A DNA stretch of 64,000 nt from the NCBI RefSeq assembly GCF_000733855.1, contig NZ_JPOJ01000001.1, positions 744,001-808,000 of the forward strand, read 5' to 3'. Source of the DNA: Methylomicrobium agile (GTDB lineage: Bacteria; Pseudomonadota; Gammaproteobacteria; Methylococcales; Methylomonadaceae). A program made the position numbers and the translations under genes. Shown in pieces: positions 48,222 to 58,067 of this stretch. The first letter of the stretch is position 1. Every line of letters starts with the position of its first letter. The notes under the pieces are model-generated. The model saw nothing but the letters and a program-made list of their open reading frames with translations, did no database searches and had not been told where the DNA came from.

Positions 48222-49555
48222 AAAAGCGAATCGAGTACAAGGCGCACGATACAAGATACAAGGGTTTCGCATGCGCAAGCGAACTGGAACCTGAATATTT
48301 TTTCCGCGCCTCTTCATCAAAAAGCGCTCCGAACCATCGGCTTTATCCATATCTTCCGATCTGTAGGGTACGCTGTGCGTACCGTTTCCGCAGGGGCTTT
48401 GCTTGGCCGGAAAAAAGATACGCGCAGCGTACCCTACGCGGGCTGGTTTTCGCCTTGTGGCTTGCACCGTCCACGCTGTTTTTTTCCGCTTCGGCGCTGG
48501 CAGCCGAAAACAGCATCGCGATTGCCGCCGACCATCTAAAAAATCTGGGCGTCGTGCTCGGCAAACCGGAACCGGTCACACAAATCCCGCTGCTGACCGC
48601 CCCGGCCAAAGTCGTGGTGCCGCCTTCCGAGGACTATCTGGTCAGCGCATCCCAGTCCGGATTGATTACCCGGCTGCATGCCTCGATCGGCGAAACGGTC
48701 AACAAAGGCCAGGTGCTCGCGGAATTGAACAGCCCGGACCTATTGACGCTGCAGCGCGAATATCTGAAAGCGGAAAGCGCGCTACAACTCGGCTCATTGG
48801 TCTTCCGGCGCGATAAAAAGCTGTTCGAGGAAGGGGTGATTCCCGAACGCCGCTGGCAGGAAACCACCAGCCAGTATCGCGCCTTTGCGTCCGAAGCCAG
48901 CGAGCACCGGCAACTGCTCGAAATCGCCGGGATGACCGATGCCGAAATCGAGCGGCTGAAAAACACCCATCGCCTGAGCGGCCAACTGCAGGTACGGTCG
49001 CCGATCGCCGGCACCGTGATGGAACGCATGGCCGTTGCCGGCTCGCGCGTCGATGTGCTCGCCCCGCTGTACCGGATCGCCGATCTGAGCGAGCTCTGGC
49101 TCGAAATCAGCATTCCTCAGGAACGCGCGGCCGAAGTCAAAATCGGCGATAGCGTGGAGCTTGAAAATGCCGAACCGCAGAACGGCGCCGCCACGGCGAA
49201 AATCGGTCTGCTCAGCCAAAACGTGAATCCGGAGAATCAAACGGTGCTGGCCAGAGCCGTGATCGAGGGCAAACAGCCCGCGATTCGTCCGGGCCAGCGC
49301 ATCAATATCCGGATCATCCAGACGGCGGAAAGGCCGGCTTACCGGGTGCCGAGCACCGCGATCGCCCAGCACGAAGGCCGCGCGTACCTGTTCATCCGGA
49401 GCGCCAGCGGCTTTGACGTCGCGCCGGTCGACGTGATCGGCAGGCAGGGCGAGTCTTCGATCGTCGCGGGCAATCTGGCCGGCACCGAAGAGATCGCGGT
49501 CAAAGGCGCGGTGGCGCTGAAAGCGAACTGGCTCGGACTCGGGAGCGGCGAATAA
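48218..49555 (+). CDS. RND efflux periplasmic adaptor with REP pair in its 5' end
   Basis: Of 445 residues, the membrane-fusion-protein core starts near residue 95 (lipoyl and hairpin region ASIGETVNKGQVLAELNSPDL, then SPIAGTVMERMAVAGSRVD). A typical signal peptide, LVFALWLAPSTLFFSASALA, is at about 76-95, but about 75 residues precede it. These are coded partly by a REP pair (48363-48437) that is read through in frame, giving VRCAYRF and EKRYAQRTLRG. The only well-placed start is the ATG overlapping the upstream stop, so the signal peptide would be internal unless a non-standard start near 48440 is used. Function may be impaired. Confidence 0.8.
   Translation: MKKRIEYKAHDTRYKGFACASELEPEYFFRASSSKSAPNHRLYPYLPICRVRCAYRFRRGFAWPEKRYAQRTLRGLVFALWLAPSTLFFSASALAAENSIAIAADHLKNLGVVLGKPEPVTQIPLLTAPAKVVVPPSEDYLVSASQSGLITRLHASIGETVNKGQVLAELNSPDLLTLQREYLKAESALQLGSLVFRRDKKLFEEGVIPERRWQETTSQYRAFASEASEHRQLLEIAGMTDAEIERLKNTHRLSGQLQVRSPIAGTVMERMAVAGSRVDVLAPLYRIADLSELWLEISIPQERAAEVKIGDSVELENAEPQNGAATAKIGLLSQNVNPENQTVLARAVIEGKQPAIRPGQRINIRIIQTAERPAYRVPSTAIAQHEGRAYLFIRSASGFDVAPVDVIGRQGESSIVAGNLAGTEEIAVKGAVALKANWLGLGSGE
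48363..48437. repeat. REP pair inside the RND adaptor frame
   Basis: GTAG plus GGTACGC-TGT-GCGTACC (48363-48383) is identical to the unit at 45974. A second arm, 48417-48437, ends in CTAC and differs from the exact inverse by a few bases. Both lie within the open frame of the RND adaptor. Confidence 0.75.
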
Positions 49556-52500
49556 TGGCGCGGCTGATTCAATTCGCACTAAGCCAACGCATCCTGATCC
49601 TGCTGTCGATGCTGCTGCTGGCGGGCGCCGGCTACCACGCGTTCACCCATATCCCGATCGACGCGTTTCCGGAAGTCTCGCCGACCCAGGTCAAGGTAAT
49701 CGTGAAGGCACCCGGCATGACCCCCGAGGAGGTCGAGGCGCGCATCACCGCGCCGATCGAAATCGAACTGCTCGGCATCCCGCATCAGGTGATGCTGCGC
49801 TCGATCGCCAAATACGCGCTGACCGACATCACCGTCGATTTCAGCGAAGGCACCGACATTTACTGGGCGCGCCAACAGATCGCCGAACGCCTGAACACGC
49901 TGTGGAGCGACCTGCCGCCGGGCATCGAAGGCGGGATCGCGCCGATGACCACGCCGCTCGGCGAAATGTATATGTTTTCGATCGAAGGCGGCGATTTGAG
50001 CCTGATGGAACGGCGCGACCTGCTCGACTGGGTGATCCGGCCCGCGCTTCGGGCCGTGCCCGGCGTCGCGGACGTGAATTCGCTCGGCGGCCTGGTCAGA
50101 AGCTTCGAAGTGGTCCCCGACAATATCCGGCTGGCCGCGCGCGGCATCACGATCGACCAATTGACGCACGCGATCGAAGCCAATAACCGCAACGACGGGG
50201 CGGGAAGAATGGTCGACGGCGAGGAAGCCTTGATCGTGCGCGCCGAAGGCCGGATCAAAACGCTCGCCGACCTCGGCGGCATCGTGATCGATACCCTTAA
50301 CGGCATCCCGATTACCGTCGGCGACGTCGCCGAGGTCAGGATCGGCGCCTTGACCCGCTACGGCGCGGTCAGCAAGAACGGTCAGGGCGAATCGGTCACC
50401 GGCCTGGTCTTGAGCCTGCGCGGCGCGAACGCCCGGCAGACGATCGCAGGAATCGAGGACAAATTGGCCGAGATCCGTCCCGGCTTTCCGCCCGGCGTCG
50501 ACGTGAAGGTGTTCTACAACCGCGGCAATCTGGTCGACAAGGCGGTCGATACGGTGCTGCATGCGCTGTTCGAAGCGATCGCGCTGGTCGTGGTGCTGTT
50601 GATCGCATTTCTGGGCAACCTCAGAGCGGCGGTCACCGTGGCGCTGGCGTTGCCGATGGCGGCACTGTTCACTTTTATATTAATGAATGCGATGGGCATG
50701 TCGGCGAATCTGATGAGCCTCGGCGGCCTGGCGATCGCGATCGGGATGCTGGTCGATGCGGCCGTCGTGGTTGTCGAAAACATCATCACCCATCTCGCGC
50801 ACACCGAGAAAGCCCGCCGCCTGCCGCGGCTGCATGTGATCTACCGCGCCGCGCGCGAAGTCGCCGCGCCGGTCACGTCGGGCATTCTGATCATCATCAT
50901 CGTGTTCCTGCCGCTGTTGACGCTGCAAGGCCTCGAAGGCAAATTGTTCACCCCGGTCGCGCTGACCATCGTCTTCGCGCTGAGCGGCTCGCTGGTATTG
51001 TCGCTCAGCGCGATTCCGGTCGTCTCTTCGTTTCTGCTCAAGCGGGTCTCCCATGAAGAACCGTGGCTGCCGAGGCAGCTGTTGAAACTGTACCGGCCGA
51101 GGCTGGACTGGTGCCTGAACAACCCCAAGAAACTGTTCGGGGCGGCGGGGATTTTATTGGCGCTGACCGTGATCGTCTTTACCCGGATCGGCAGCACCTT
51201 CATGCCGACGATGGACGAGGGCGACATCATCGTGCAGCTCGAAAAACTGCCGTCGATCTCGCTGGAGCAGTCGGTCGCGCTGGACGGACAGGTGCAGAAA
51301 AACCTGCTGAAGAAAATCCCCGAAATCGACACGATCGTCTCCCGGGTCGGCTCGGACGAGCTCGGCCTGGACCCGATGGGTTTGAACGAAACCGACACGT
51401 TCCTCGTGCTGAAACCGAAAGCCGAATGGCGGATGCAAAGCAAGGACGAACTGATCGAGAAAATCCGCCAGGTCATGGCCGAAACGCCTGGCATTGCGTT
51501 CGGCTTTACCCAGCCGATCGAAATGCGCGTTTCCGAGATGCTGACCGGCACGCGCGGCGACGTGGCGGTCAAACTGTTCGGCAGCGACCTGAACGTCCTT
51601 GCCGAAAAGGCCGAACAGATCGGCGGGATTTTGCGCGGCATCGAAGGGTCTTCCGACGTGTTCGTCAAGCAGAACAGCGGAATGCAGTTCCTGCAGGTCA
51701 GGATCGACAAAGCGCGCGCGGGCCGGCTCGGCCTGGACAGCGACACGGTGGAAAAGCTGCTGCGCTCGCAAATCGAAGGGCTGAAGCTCGGCATCGTCCA
51801 GGAAGGCATCAAGCGCACCCCGCTGCTCCTGCGCGGCGACAGCAATACCGCCAATTTCGACAATCTGCAGATCGCGCTGCCGGGCGGCGGCCATGTGCCG
51901 ATCGACGGCATCGCCGAACTCGAAAAAGTCGAAGGAGTGGTCGCGATCGGCCGGGAAAAAGGGCAACGCTTTACGGTCGTGCGCAGCAACGTGCAGGGCC
52001 GCGACCTGGTCAGCTTCGTCGACGAGGCCCGGCAAAAAGTCGGCGAACAGGTCAAACTGCCGACCGGCTATACGGTCGAATTCGGCGGCCAGTTCGAAAA
52101 CCAGCAGCGCGCGGCCGCGACGTTGTCGGTCGTGGTGCCGGTCTCGCTGGGCCTGATCTTCCTGCTGCTGTTTTCGACCTTCGGCTCGGTGCGCCAGGCC
52201 GCGCTGGTGCTGTCGAACATCCCGCTGGCGATGATCGGCGGGGTATTCGGCCTGTGGATTTCCGGCGAATACCTGTCGGTGCCCGCCTCGGTCGGCTTCA
52301 TCGCGCTGCTCGGCATTGCAGTGCTGAACGGCGTGGTGATGGTCAGCTATTTCAATCAACTCCTGGCGACCGGGATGGGACTTGCCGAGGTCGTGGTGAT
52401 CGGCTCCGCCCGGCGCCTGCGGCCGGTGCTGATGACCGCCAGCATCGCGGCGTTCGGCCTGATCCCGTTGCTGTTCGCGACCGGGCCCGGTTCCGAAATC

Positions 52501-52614
52501 CAGCGCCCCCTGGCGATCGTGGTGATCGGCGGGCTGGTGTCGTCGACCTTCTTGACCCTGTTCCTGTTGCCGATCCTGTTCAAACGGTTCGGCCGCGCCC
52601 CGGAGAATGCATGA
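49555..52614 (+). CDS. Heavy-metal RND efflux permease (CzcA/CusA family)
   Basis: The 1019-residue inner-membrane antiporter has two sets of six helices. It begins LIQFALSQRILILLSMLLLA, then HIPIDAFPEVSPTQVKV. The fourth helix reads GGLAIAIGMLVDAAVVVVEN, where the Asp is the proton-relay residue; this resembles the CusA-type pattern more than the zinc-type one (DFG-x-VDGA). The motif FMPTMDEGDI follows, and FLLPILFKRFG is near the end. The metal is unknown. Its ATG overlaps the adaptor stop by one base (TAATG), and DUF3240 overlaps its end. Confidence 0.9.
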   Translation: MARLIQFALSQRILILLSMLLLAGAGYHAFTHIPIDAFPEVSPTQVKVIVKAPGMTPEEVEARITAPIEIELLGIPHQVMLRSIAKYALTDITVDFSEGTDIYWARQQIAERLNTLWSDLPPGIEGGIAPMTTPLGEMYMFSIEGGDLSLMERRDLLDWVIRPALRAVPGVADVNSLGGLVRSFEVVPDNIRLAARGITIDQLTHAIEANNRNDGAGRMVDGEEALIVRAEGRIKTLADLGGIVIDTLNGIPITVGDVAEVRIGALTRYGAVSKNGQGESVTGLVLSLRGANARQTIAGIEDKLAEIRPGFPPGVDVKVFYNRGNLVDKAVDTVLHALFEAIALVVVLLIAFLGNLRAAVTVALALPMAALFTFILMNAMGMSANLMSLGGLAIAIGMLVDAAVVVVENIITHLAHTEKARRLPRLHVIYRAAREVAAPVTSGILIIIIVFLPLLTLQGLEGKLFTPVALTIVFALSGSLVLSLSAIPVVSSFLLKRVSHEEPWLPRQLLKLYRPRLDWCLNNPKKLFGAAGILLALTVIVFTRIGSTFMPTMDEGDIIVQLEKLPSISLEQSVALDGQVQKNLLKKIPEIDTIVSRVGSDELGLDPMGLNETDTFLVLKPKAEWRMQSKDELIEKIRQVMAETPGIAFGFTQPIEMRVSEMLTGTRGDVAVKLFGSDLNVLAEKAEQIGGILRGIEGSSDVFVKQNSGMQFLQVRIDKARAGRLGLDSDTVEKLLRSQIEGLKLGIVQEGIKRTPLLLRGDSNTANFDNLQIALPGGGHVPIDGIAELEKVEGVVAIGREKGQRFTVVRSNVQGRDLVSFVDEARQKVGEQVKLPTGYTVEFGGQFENQQRAAATLSVVVPVSLGLIFLLLFSTFGSVRQAALVLSNIPLAMIGGVFGLWISGEYLSVPASVGFIALLGIAVLNGVVMVSYFNQLLATGMGLAEVVVIGSARRLRPVLMTASIAAFGLIPLLFATGPGSEIQRPLAIVVIGGLVSSTFLTLFLLPILFKRFGRAPENA

Positions 52615-52916
52615 GCGACAAAGAATTTCTGGTGACTTTGAACGTGCCGATCGGCCTCGAAGAAGCGATCGTCGATTGCCTGTTGACCTTCGAATCCGAG
52701 CACGGCTTCAGCAGCTTTCCTGTGTATGCCCACGACCACCGCAACGAAGGGCTGTCGCTCGCCGAACAGGTTTTCGGGCGGCAAAAGCGGATACGGTTTC
52801 AGATGTATGTCGAGGAAGCCGTTTTGGCCGCGTTGCTGGCGCGGCTCAGGGAAGAGTTTGCCGGGGCCGGTATCCGCTATTGGGTGATGCCGGTCATCGA
52901 TAACGGCCTTATCTGA
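52611..52916 (+). CDS. DUF3240 family protein
   Basis: This 101-residue protein begins MSDKEFLVTLNVPIGLEEAI and has the DUF3240 pattern, including SEHGFSSFPVYAHDH and a QKRIRFQMYVEE segment. Family members follow metal RND permeases and have a ferredoxin-like or PII-like fold. The start overlaps the permease stop by four bases. The frame is open far upstream, but that is a shadow of the permease. Confidence 0.85.
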   Translation: MSDKEFLVTLNVPIGLEEAIVDCLLTFESEHGFSSFPVYAHDHRNEGLSLAEQVFGRQKRIRFQMYVEEAVLAALLARLREEFAGAGIRYWVMPVIDNGLI

Positions 52917-53006
52917 CCGGCATGCGTTTATGTTCGGCTCCGTACCGACATTGACTGCCGTCGAACCTAAAATTCGCCAACAACCCGATGGCTACGGAAC
53001 AGGGCC

Positions 53007-53091
53007 GTAGGATGTGGTGAGGAACGAACCGCATCGTTCGCGATTGGCATCGTTCGTGATTGATGCGGTTCCTATCGTCACCGCATCCTAC
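53007..53091. repeat. GTAG/CTAC-ended inverted repeat (BIME-like)
   Basis: GTAGGATGTGGTGA (from 53007) pairs with TCACCGCATCCTAC (to 53091), with inner arms GAACCGCATC and GATGCGGTTC. It fills the gap after the RND operon. The outer GTAG and CTAC ends match the other repeats in the window. Confidence 0.65.
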
Positions 53092-53172
53092 GACCCTACG
53101 GAACAGCAATTTTCAGCTCAACCCGCTGTTGGCGGCGGCTTCCGTTCGGGAGCATTTACAGGAGAAACGGCA

Positions 53173-53322
53173 ATGCTTGAAACGATAGCGATCCTCTTGA
53201 TCATACTCTGGCTGCTCGGCCTGGTATCTTCCTACACGCTGGGCGGATTCATTCACGTGCTGTTGGTCATCGCGGTGGTAGTGATCATACTGCGCATCAT
53301 TCAGGGACGAAGCCCGGTATAG
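53173..53322 (+). CDS. Small hydrophobic Lmo0937-type membrane protein
   Basis: The 49-residue protein MLETIAILLIILWLLGLVSS... has two short transmembrane helices joined by a Gly-rich turn (SYTLGGFIHV), and ends in a basic tail (RIIQGRSPV). AGGAG precedes the ATG by about nine bases. The pattern matches small Lmo0937-type membrane proteins, which are stress-linked in several bacteria. It follows the repeat at 53007-53091. Confidence 0.7.
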   Translation: MLETIAILLIILWLLGLVSSYTLGGFIHVLLVIAVVVIILRIIQGRSPV

Positions 53323-53561
53323 CGGATACCCAGCCCGTACGGCGCGACGGTATCCCGCCGTACGGATTCCGTATCTGTCATCGCACCGTTCCCGCACCTT
53401 TCCTCAATTCCGAAGCGTAACCGCCGACTCTTCCTGCGTCCGGACAAATGCGCAACCCTTGAGAATGCGCCAGCGAACGGGAGAACCGGGGGCAAAGGTG
53501 AAGACAAGCAAGCCTTGTTTTCGATCCGCCCGGAGCGGCATTTGGCTTAACGCAAATCGAC

Positions 53562-54581
53562 TTACTGCGAAGCACTTACCTTGTAAAACTCTTTATACCA
53601 TTCAACAAAATTTCTAATGCCGTCTTCCAGCAACGTATTGGGTCTATACCCCAAATCCTGAACCAGATCGGAAACATCCGCATAAGTTGCAGGCACATCC
53701 CCCGGCTGTAAAGGCAACATGATCTTGTCGGCTTTCTTACCCAAACATTTTTCCAGAGTTTCAATAAAAGTTAACAGATGTACAGGATGATGATTGCCGA
53801 TGTTATATATCCGGTAAGGCGCGAGACTCGATCCCGGATCAGGGTTTTCTCCGCTCCAACCAGGATTGGGTTGCGCTGGCTTATCGATGACCCGGACGAC
53901 GCCTTCGATGATATCGTCTATATAGGTAAAATCGCGCAGGTGATTGCCGTGATTGAATACGTTAATCGGTTTTTCCTCAAGGATATTGCGGGTAAACGTA
54001 AACAACGACATATCCGGTCGTCCCCAGGGGCCGTAAACCGTAAAAAATCGCAACCCGGTGGTGGGAAGATCGTAAAGATGGCTGTATGTATGGGCCATTA
54101 ATTCGTTGGCTTTTTTACTGGCCGCATAAAGCGAAACCGGATGATCGACATTGTCATGAACGGAGAAAGGCATACGGAGATTGGCACCATACACCGAACT
54201 GGACGAAGCGTAAGCCAAATGCCCTACCGCATTATGTCTGCAGCCTTCCAGGATATTGAGGAATCCCGCTATATTGGAATCGATATAAGCATGCGGGTTA
54301 GTCAATGAATATCGGACGCCTGCTTGAGCCGCCAAATGCACGACCCTTTGGAATTTCTCTTCGGCAAAAAGTCTCTCAACCTCGCTTCTGTCGGCAATGT
54401 CAAGCTTGATGAACTTAAAACGATCGTAGTTTTTCAATCGCTCTAAACGCGCCAGCTTCAGATTGACATCATAATAATCGTTCAGATTATCTATGCCGAC
54501 AATTTCATCGCCCCGTTCCAGCAATTTCATACTCAGCGCGGATCCGATAAATCCGGCAGCTCCGGTTACTAATAATTTCAA
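53562..54581 (-). CDS. NAD-dependent epimerase (probable UDP-glucuronate 4-epimerase)
   Basis: The protein is 339 residues from a TTG at 54581, with AGGAG nine bases upstream; earlier in-frame codons are not better placed. Visible are the NAD-binding [29 protein letters not shown], the [11 protein letters not shown] motif with the catalytic Tyr-x-x-x-Lys, and [14 protein letters not shown]. The length and PWGRPDM segment fit UDP-glucuronate epimerases used for surface polysaccharides. No glycosyltransferase gene is adjacent. Confidence 0.85.
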   Translation of the reverse strand: MKLLVTGAAGFIGSALSMKLLERGDEIVGIDNLNDYYDVNLKLARLERLKNYDRFKFIKLDIADRSEVERLFAEEKFQRVVHLAAQAGVRYSLTNPHAYIDSNIAGFLNILEGCRHNAVGHLAYASSSSVYGANLRMPFSVHDNVDHPVSLYAASKKANELMAHTYSHLYDLPTTGLRFFTVYGPWGRPDMSLFTFTRNILEEKPINVFNHGNHLRDFTYIDDIIEGVVRVIDKPAQPNPGWSGENPDPGSSLAPYRIYNIGNHHPVHLLTFIETLEKCLGKKADKIMLPLQPGDVPATYADVSDLVQDLGYRPNTLLEDGIRNFVEWYKEFYKVSASQ

Positions 54582-54698
54582 GATACCTTTCTCCTTTTTT
54601 CTTGTATATCGGGAAATGAAAATGCTTTGCGAAACACAATCCATTGATTATTTGCATGATAAACGGATATGGCTAACTCCAGAAGTTAGTTTTCGAGC

Positions 54699-57467
54699 TT
54701 AACCCTGAGCCAATTTAAACCGCTGAAAATCCACCAGCCTTTTAGACTCCACAATCTCATCATGCGGCAATAGCAGGTAAGCCCAGGGTTTAGCGCCCAT
54801 TTCTGCGGCGTGATCCGAAGCATGTTGACACCAACGAGCCGCTGCCGCCGCTTTAGCCTGGACTTCTTGGGAATCGATGTCGCCTCGCGCTTTGGTTTCC
54901 ACCATCAAGATTTGCGTTTCGGTTTCCGCGACAAAGTCGGGAATGTACTCAGACTGTTCGCCTCCCAGCTTGTAGTAGATTTGAAACTGGCCTTTGGCGG
55001 GTTTAAACCACTTTAGCGCGTCTCTTTCCAATAGGATGGCAAAGCGCCGCTCAGTGTCCGAGTCGAACTTTTGCAACGGATATAAACAGCGCTCGAATCC
55101 ACCGAACAGCATTTGTTTGATGCGGCCGGTTTCCGTTACCGTTTCGCGATAATAATGCGCGGTAATCCCCAGGGATGGGATGAACGCCGCGTAATCGCCG
55201 GGAGCGATTGCGGCGCGGCCAGCGGCAGCCGTGTAATTACACGCTTTCAACTCGGTAAAGCCGCGACTGACTTTCACTTCGTATTCGGTGGCTTCCTCCC
55301 AGAAGTGCGCCATCATCTGGGCGTGGATTTCACGGGCAATCAAGCGCCGATCGCGATCCAGCACACTCTGCACCTCTGCTTCGGAAAGATAACCGGATAA
55401 GTGTTGCACCATCTGACCGGCAAGGTCATACAATAAATCGGCGTGGGTGAAGTAATCGATGTCGTCAAAATCCACCAGGGCGTGAACGATGTAATCCTCC
55501 AAACGCCGTTCAACCAAACCGATTTCCGCCGCCAGCGTGAATTGTTCGTTGGTGCGCAGCATTTGCCCGACTATTTCTCGTTCGCCGGGTTGCAGATGCA
55601 ATTGCGCGACATCGAGTTTGAACGGATGGAAACCGGTCGCGACCTCTCCGTTCGGCACCACGGTAATGCGCGGAATATCGATGGTCTGCTGGACGACTAC
55701 CTCGATCGTTTTCGCCACCACGTCCGCCAAATTGAAACCTTCCTCGGCAAGCCAACTGGACTGCACCGGCTTCAGCCGCTCGGCCACTTCCAGCAAGATT
55801 TTTTGTTGCACTTCCGGCTTGAGCAACGCCGCGCTGTTCGGCAGCAAATCCTCGCACTTACCTATGACACCCACCACCTCACGCACGGCTTGCAATTCGG
55901 GCTCACGGGTAAAAAGCGGCACTGGACTGGCATAACGGATGCCCGCGCCCATGGGGTTATCGTCGGAACTTGCCTGAGCGGCGACCGTCAGTGTCGCGCC
56001 CAACCCTAGTCGAGACATTGCGCCAGAAACGACTTGCACGCTGACTTTTTTATCGTCGCCGCTCGGAGCCTCCAGAATCAACTGTTTCAGTCGAATCGGC
56101 GAATCGCCGCGATTGGCCTCGTCGATAATCTCCTGAAACTTGTCATGCGCGACGATGTTCAGACGGTCCACCGCCGCCACGCCGGTACGCTTGCCGTACG
56201 GCAGACGCAGACCTCGCCCGATCGATTGCTCGATCAGCGTCCGCGCATTGGCTGCCCTGAGCGGCACGATGGTGTACAGATTGGTCACGTCCCAGCCTTC
56301 CTTGAGCATGTTCACGTGAATCACGATTTCGGTCGGCTCATCGACGCTTTCCACCGCCAACAACCGGGTAATCATCGCTTCCTCTTCGGCACCCGAGCGG
56401 CTGGAATCGACCTGAATCACCTTACCGCGATAACGGCCTTCGTAAAACGCATCGGACTCCAGCAGCGCCAAAAGCTGCGCGGCATGGGCGGTATCCCGTG
56501 CAATCGCCAACATGAACGGCTTAACGGCTTTTACCCCGTTTTCGCGGGCATAGGTCAACAACTCCACTTTAGTCGTTTCGTGCAAACGCACGCCATCTTC
56601 CAACTTGATCTTCTCCAATTCCTCCGGCGTATGCGCCTTGGCATCGAAATTACGTTGCGTGACCACCGCCGGTTCTTTCACAAAACCGTCTTCCATCGCC
56701 TGCGCCAGCGGGTAATCCATCACCACGTTTTTGAACGGCGCCGGCCCGCGCGTCGATTCCACAAACGGCGTCGCGGTCAATTCCAATCCGAATAAAGGCT
56801 TCAATTCGTTGATCGAACGCACGCCCGCGCTGGCGCGGTAGCGGTGCGACTCGTCCATCAGCAACACCAAATCGGGCAGATTCGCCAGATAGTTGAAATA
56901 ACTGCCGCCCAACACTTCCTTCATGCGCTTGATGCGCGGATCCTTGCCGCCGCGCACCTCGGAATTGATTTTGGAAATGTTGAAAATATTGACGCGGATT
57001 TCGGCAAAAATATCGCGGGTAGCATCGAAACCCGCTTGGTCGTAATTGTCGCCAGTAATAACGCGGGGCGCGTTGATGGCGAAATCGCCAATGCCCTTGA
57101 ACACGTACTTCGGCGTATTCGGGGTGAAATCGGCAATCAGCTTGTTGTAGATCGTCAGGTTAGGCGCCAGCACGAAGAAGTGATTGATGCCGTGCGCCAG
57201 ATGCAGATAGGCGATAAACGCCCCCATCAAGCGGGTTTTACCCACGCCGGTCGCCAACGCAAAACACAGCGAAGGAAAGTCGCGCTCAAAATCCTCCAAC
57301 GTAGGAAACAATGACTTCAAACTGGACAACACCGCTGGCAAGTCTTTTTCGTGCTGCAACAACTCCGGCGCCATTTCCAGCGAACGCGCCAAGCGCGACA
57401 AGGATTCGGCTTGCGGTGGACGCAGCGACAAGCGGCCGGTGACGGCATTTAAAACGCGTGCATTCAT
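54699..57467 (-). CDS. DEAD/DEAH-box helicase-nuclease, Type III restriction (Res-like) subunit
   Basis: The 922-residue protein has superfamily 2 helicase motifs: Walker A in CFALATGVGKTRLM, DESH in LLMDESHRYRA, a motif III-like ELTATPFVES and QSIGRGLRLP. Near the C-terminus is a PD-(D/E)xK nuclease site (SEYIPDFVAE, then ILMVETKARGD). This is the ATP-dependent translocase and nuclease half of a Type III-like system and pairs with the mod gene upstream. Its ATG overlaps the stop of a 26-codon ORF (ATGA). Confidence 0.85.
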   Translation of the reverse strand: MNARVLNAVTGRLSLRPPQAESLSRLARSLEMAPELLQHEKDLPAVLSSLKSLFPTLEDFERDFPSLCFALATGVGKTRLMGAFIAYLHLAHGINHFFVLAPNLTIYNKLIADFTPNTPKYVFKGIGDFAINAPRVITGDNYDQAGFDATRDIFAEIRVNIFNISKINSEVRGGKDPRIKRMKEVLGGSYFNYLANLPDLVLLMDESHRYRASAGVRSINELKPLFGLELTATPFVESTRGPAPFKNVVMDYPLAQAMEDGFVKEPAVVTQRNFDAKAHTPEELEKIKLEDGVRLHETTKVELLTYARENGVKAVKPFMLAIARDTAHAAQLLALLESDAFYEGRYRGKVIQVDSSRSGAEEEAMITRLLAVESVDEPTEIVIHVNMLKEGWDVTNLYTIVPLRAANARTLIEQSIGRGLRLPYGKRTGVAAVDRLNIVAHDKFQEIIDEANRGDSPIRLKQLILEAPSGDDKKVSVQVVSGAMSRLGLGATLTVAAQASSDDNPMGAGIRYASPVPLFTREPELQAVREVVGVIGKCEDLLPNSAALLKPEVQQKILLEVAERLKPVQSSWLAEEGFNLADVVAKTIEVVVQQTIDIPRITVVPNGEVATGFHPFKLDVAQLHLQPGEREIVGQMLRTNEQFTLAAEIGLVERRLEDYIVHALVDFDDIDYFTHADLLYDLAGQMVQHLSGYLSEAEVQSVLDRDRRLIAREIHAQMMAHFWEEATEYEVKVSRGFTELKACNYTAAAGRAAIAPGDYAAFIPSLGITAHYYRETVTETGRIKQMLFGGFERCLYPLQKFDSDTERRFAILLERDALKWFKPAKGQFQIYYKLGGEQSEYIPDFVAETETQILMVETKARGDIDSQEVQAKAAAAARWCQHASDHAAEMGAKPWAYLLLPHDEIVESKRLVDFQRFKLAQG

Positions 57468-57544
57468 TGGTATCGATCCTTCAACAAAATCAGTTGCCGC
57501 AATAAATCAGGTACATCGTCTTGAATAATGCTCCACTCAGACAT
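57464..57544 (-). CDS. 26-codon ORF coupled to res
   Basis: This tiny ORF begins MSEWSIIQDDVPDLL and has AAGGA well placed upstream. Its start overlaps the end of the broken nucleotidyltransferase gene by eight bases, and its stop overlaps the res start by four. It may serve mainly as a translational bridge to res. No function is visible. Confidence 0.4.
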   Translation of the reverse strand: MSEWSIIQDDVPDLLRQLILLKDRYQ

Positions 57545-57828
57545 ACAACGCTTCCTTTTCAATATACGGGCGCAATTCCGCCCGTAATGCCTTTTCGGTA
57601 ACCAGATCAACCGGACTGCCCAAGACATCCTCCAAATAAAACTGCACGCCGAAATAGCGAGCGGAGGTGGCCGGCCCGTCAAACTCGACCAGTATATCGA
57701 CATCGCTATCCGCTCCGCGCCGCGTTCCGTACCGTGGAGCCGAAAAGCGCCAAACGGGTCACGCCGAAGCGCTCGGCCAAGGCCGGCTTGCTTTGCGTCA
57801 AGAGAAACAGTGCTTGATTGCGGTTCAT
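57537..57828 (-). pseudogene. MNT-type nucleotidyltransferase with +1 frameshift
   Basis: The start MNRNQALFLLTQSKP and LALFGSTVRNAAR match minimal nucleotidyltransferases (antitoxin partner of HepT, MntA family). An in-frame TAG at 57708-57706 stops it after 40 codons. Reading on in the +1 frame gives SDVDILVEFDGP, with the catalytic Asp pair, and ends at 57537. Skipping one T at the stop restores the GS-x10-DxD spacing. It is a sequencing error, a real break, or a programmed shift. No HepT partner follows. Confidence 0.65.
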
Positions 57829-58067
57829 GCGACAACGGGGACGTCAGGTTTTTCGTCTTTGGGTTTACGATGTGTTTGAAACTGAAAATCCGACACGTCG
57901 ACCGGATGCGGCCGTTTGCTCAGATGCAGTATTTCTATGCCGACCACCTCGCCGTTGTTGTCGTAATCCATAATCACGCCGGGCGCTACTTCTTCCGATT
58001 CGATAACGTCGCTGTCCACCAATTGCAAATGCAAGGCATCTGCTGCTTCATCGATACTGAGTTTCAT
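57825..58067 (-). CDS. DUF2283 protein (antitoxin-like)
   Basis: The 80-residue protein begins MKLSIDEAADALHLQLVDSD and has the DUF2283 pattern (VIMDYDNNGEVVGIEILHLS). Such genes commonly follow DUF4258 toxin-like genes, as here. It overlaps both neighbours by four bases (ATGA). Confidence 0.8.
   Translation of the reverse strand: MKLSIDEAADALHLQLVDSDVIESEEVAPGVIMDYDNNGEVVGIEILHLSKRPHPVDVSDFQFQTHRKPKDEKPDVPVVA

Noticed and set aside
51063-52916. Long plus-strand frame inside the RND permease, extending DUF3240
   Set aside because: The upstream part is the +1 shadow of the permease. Only the last 101 residues match DUF3240, with a natural start at 52611.
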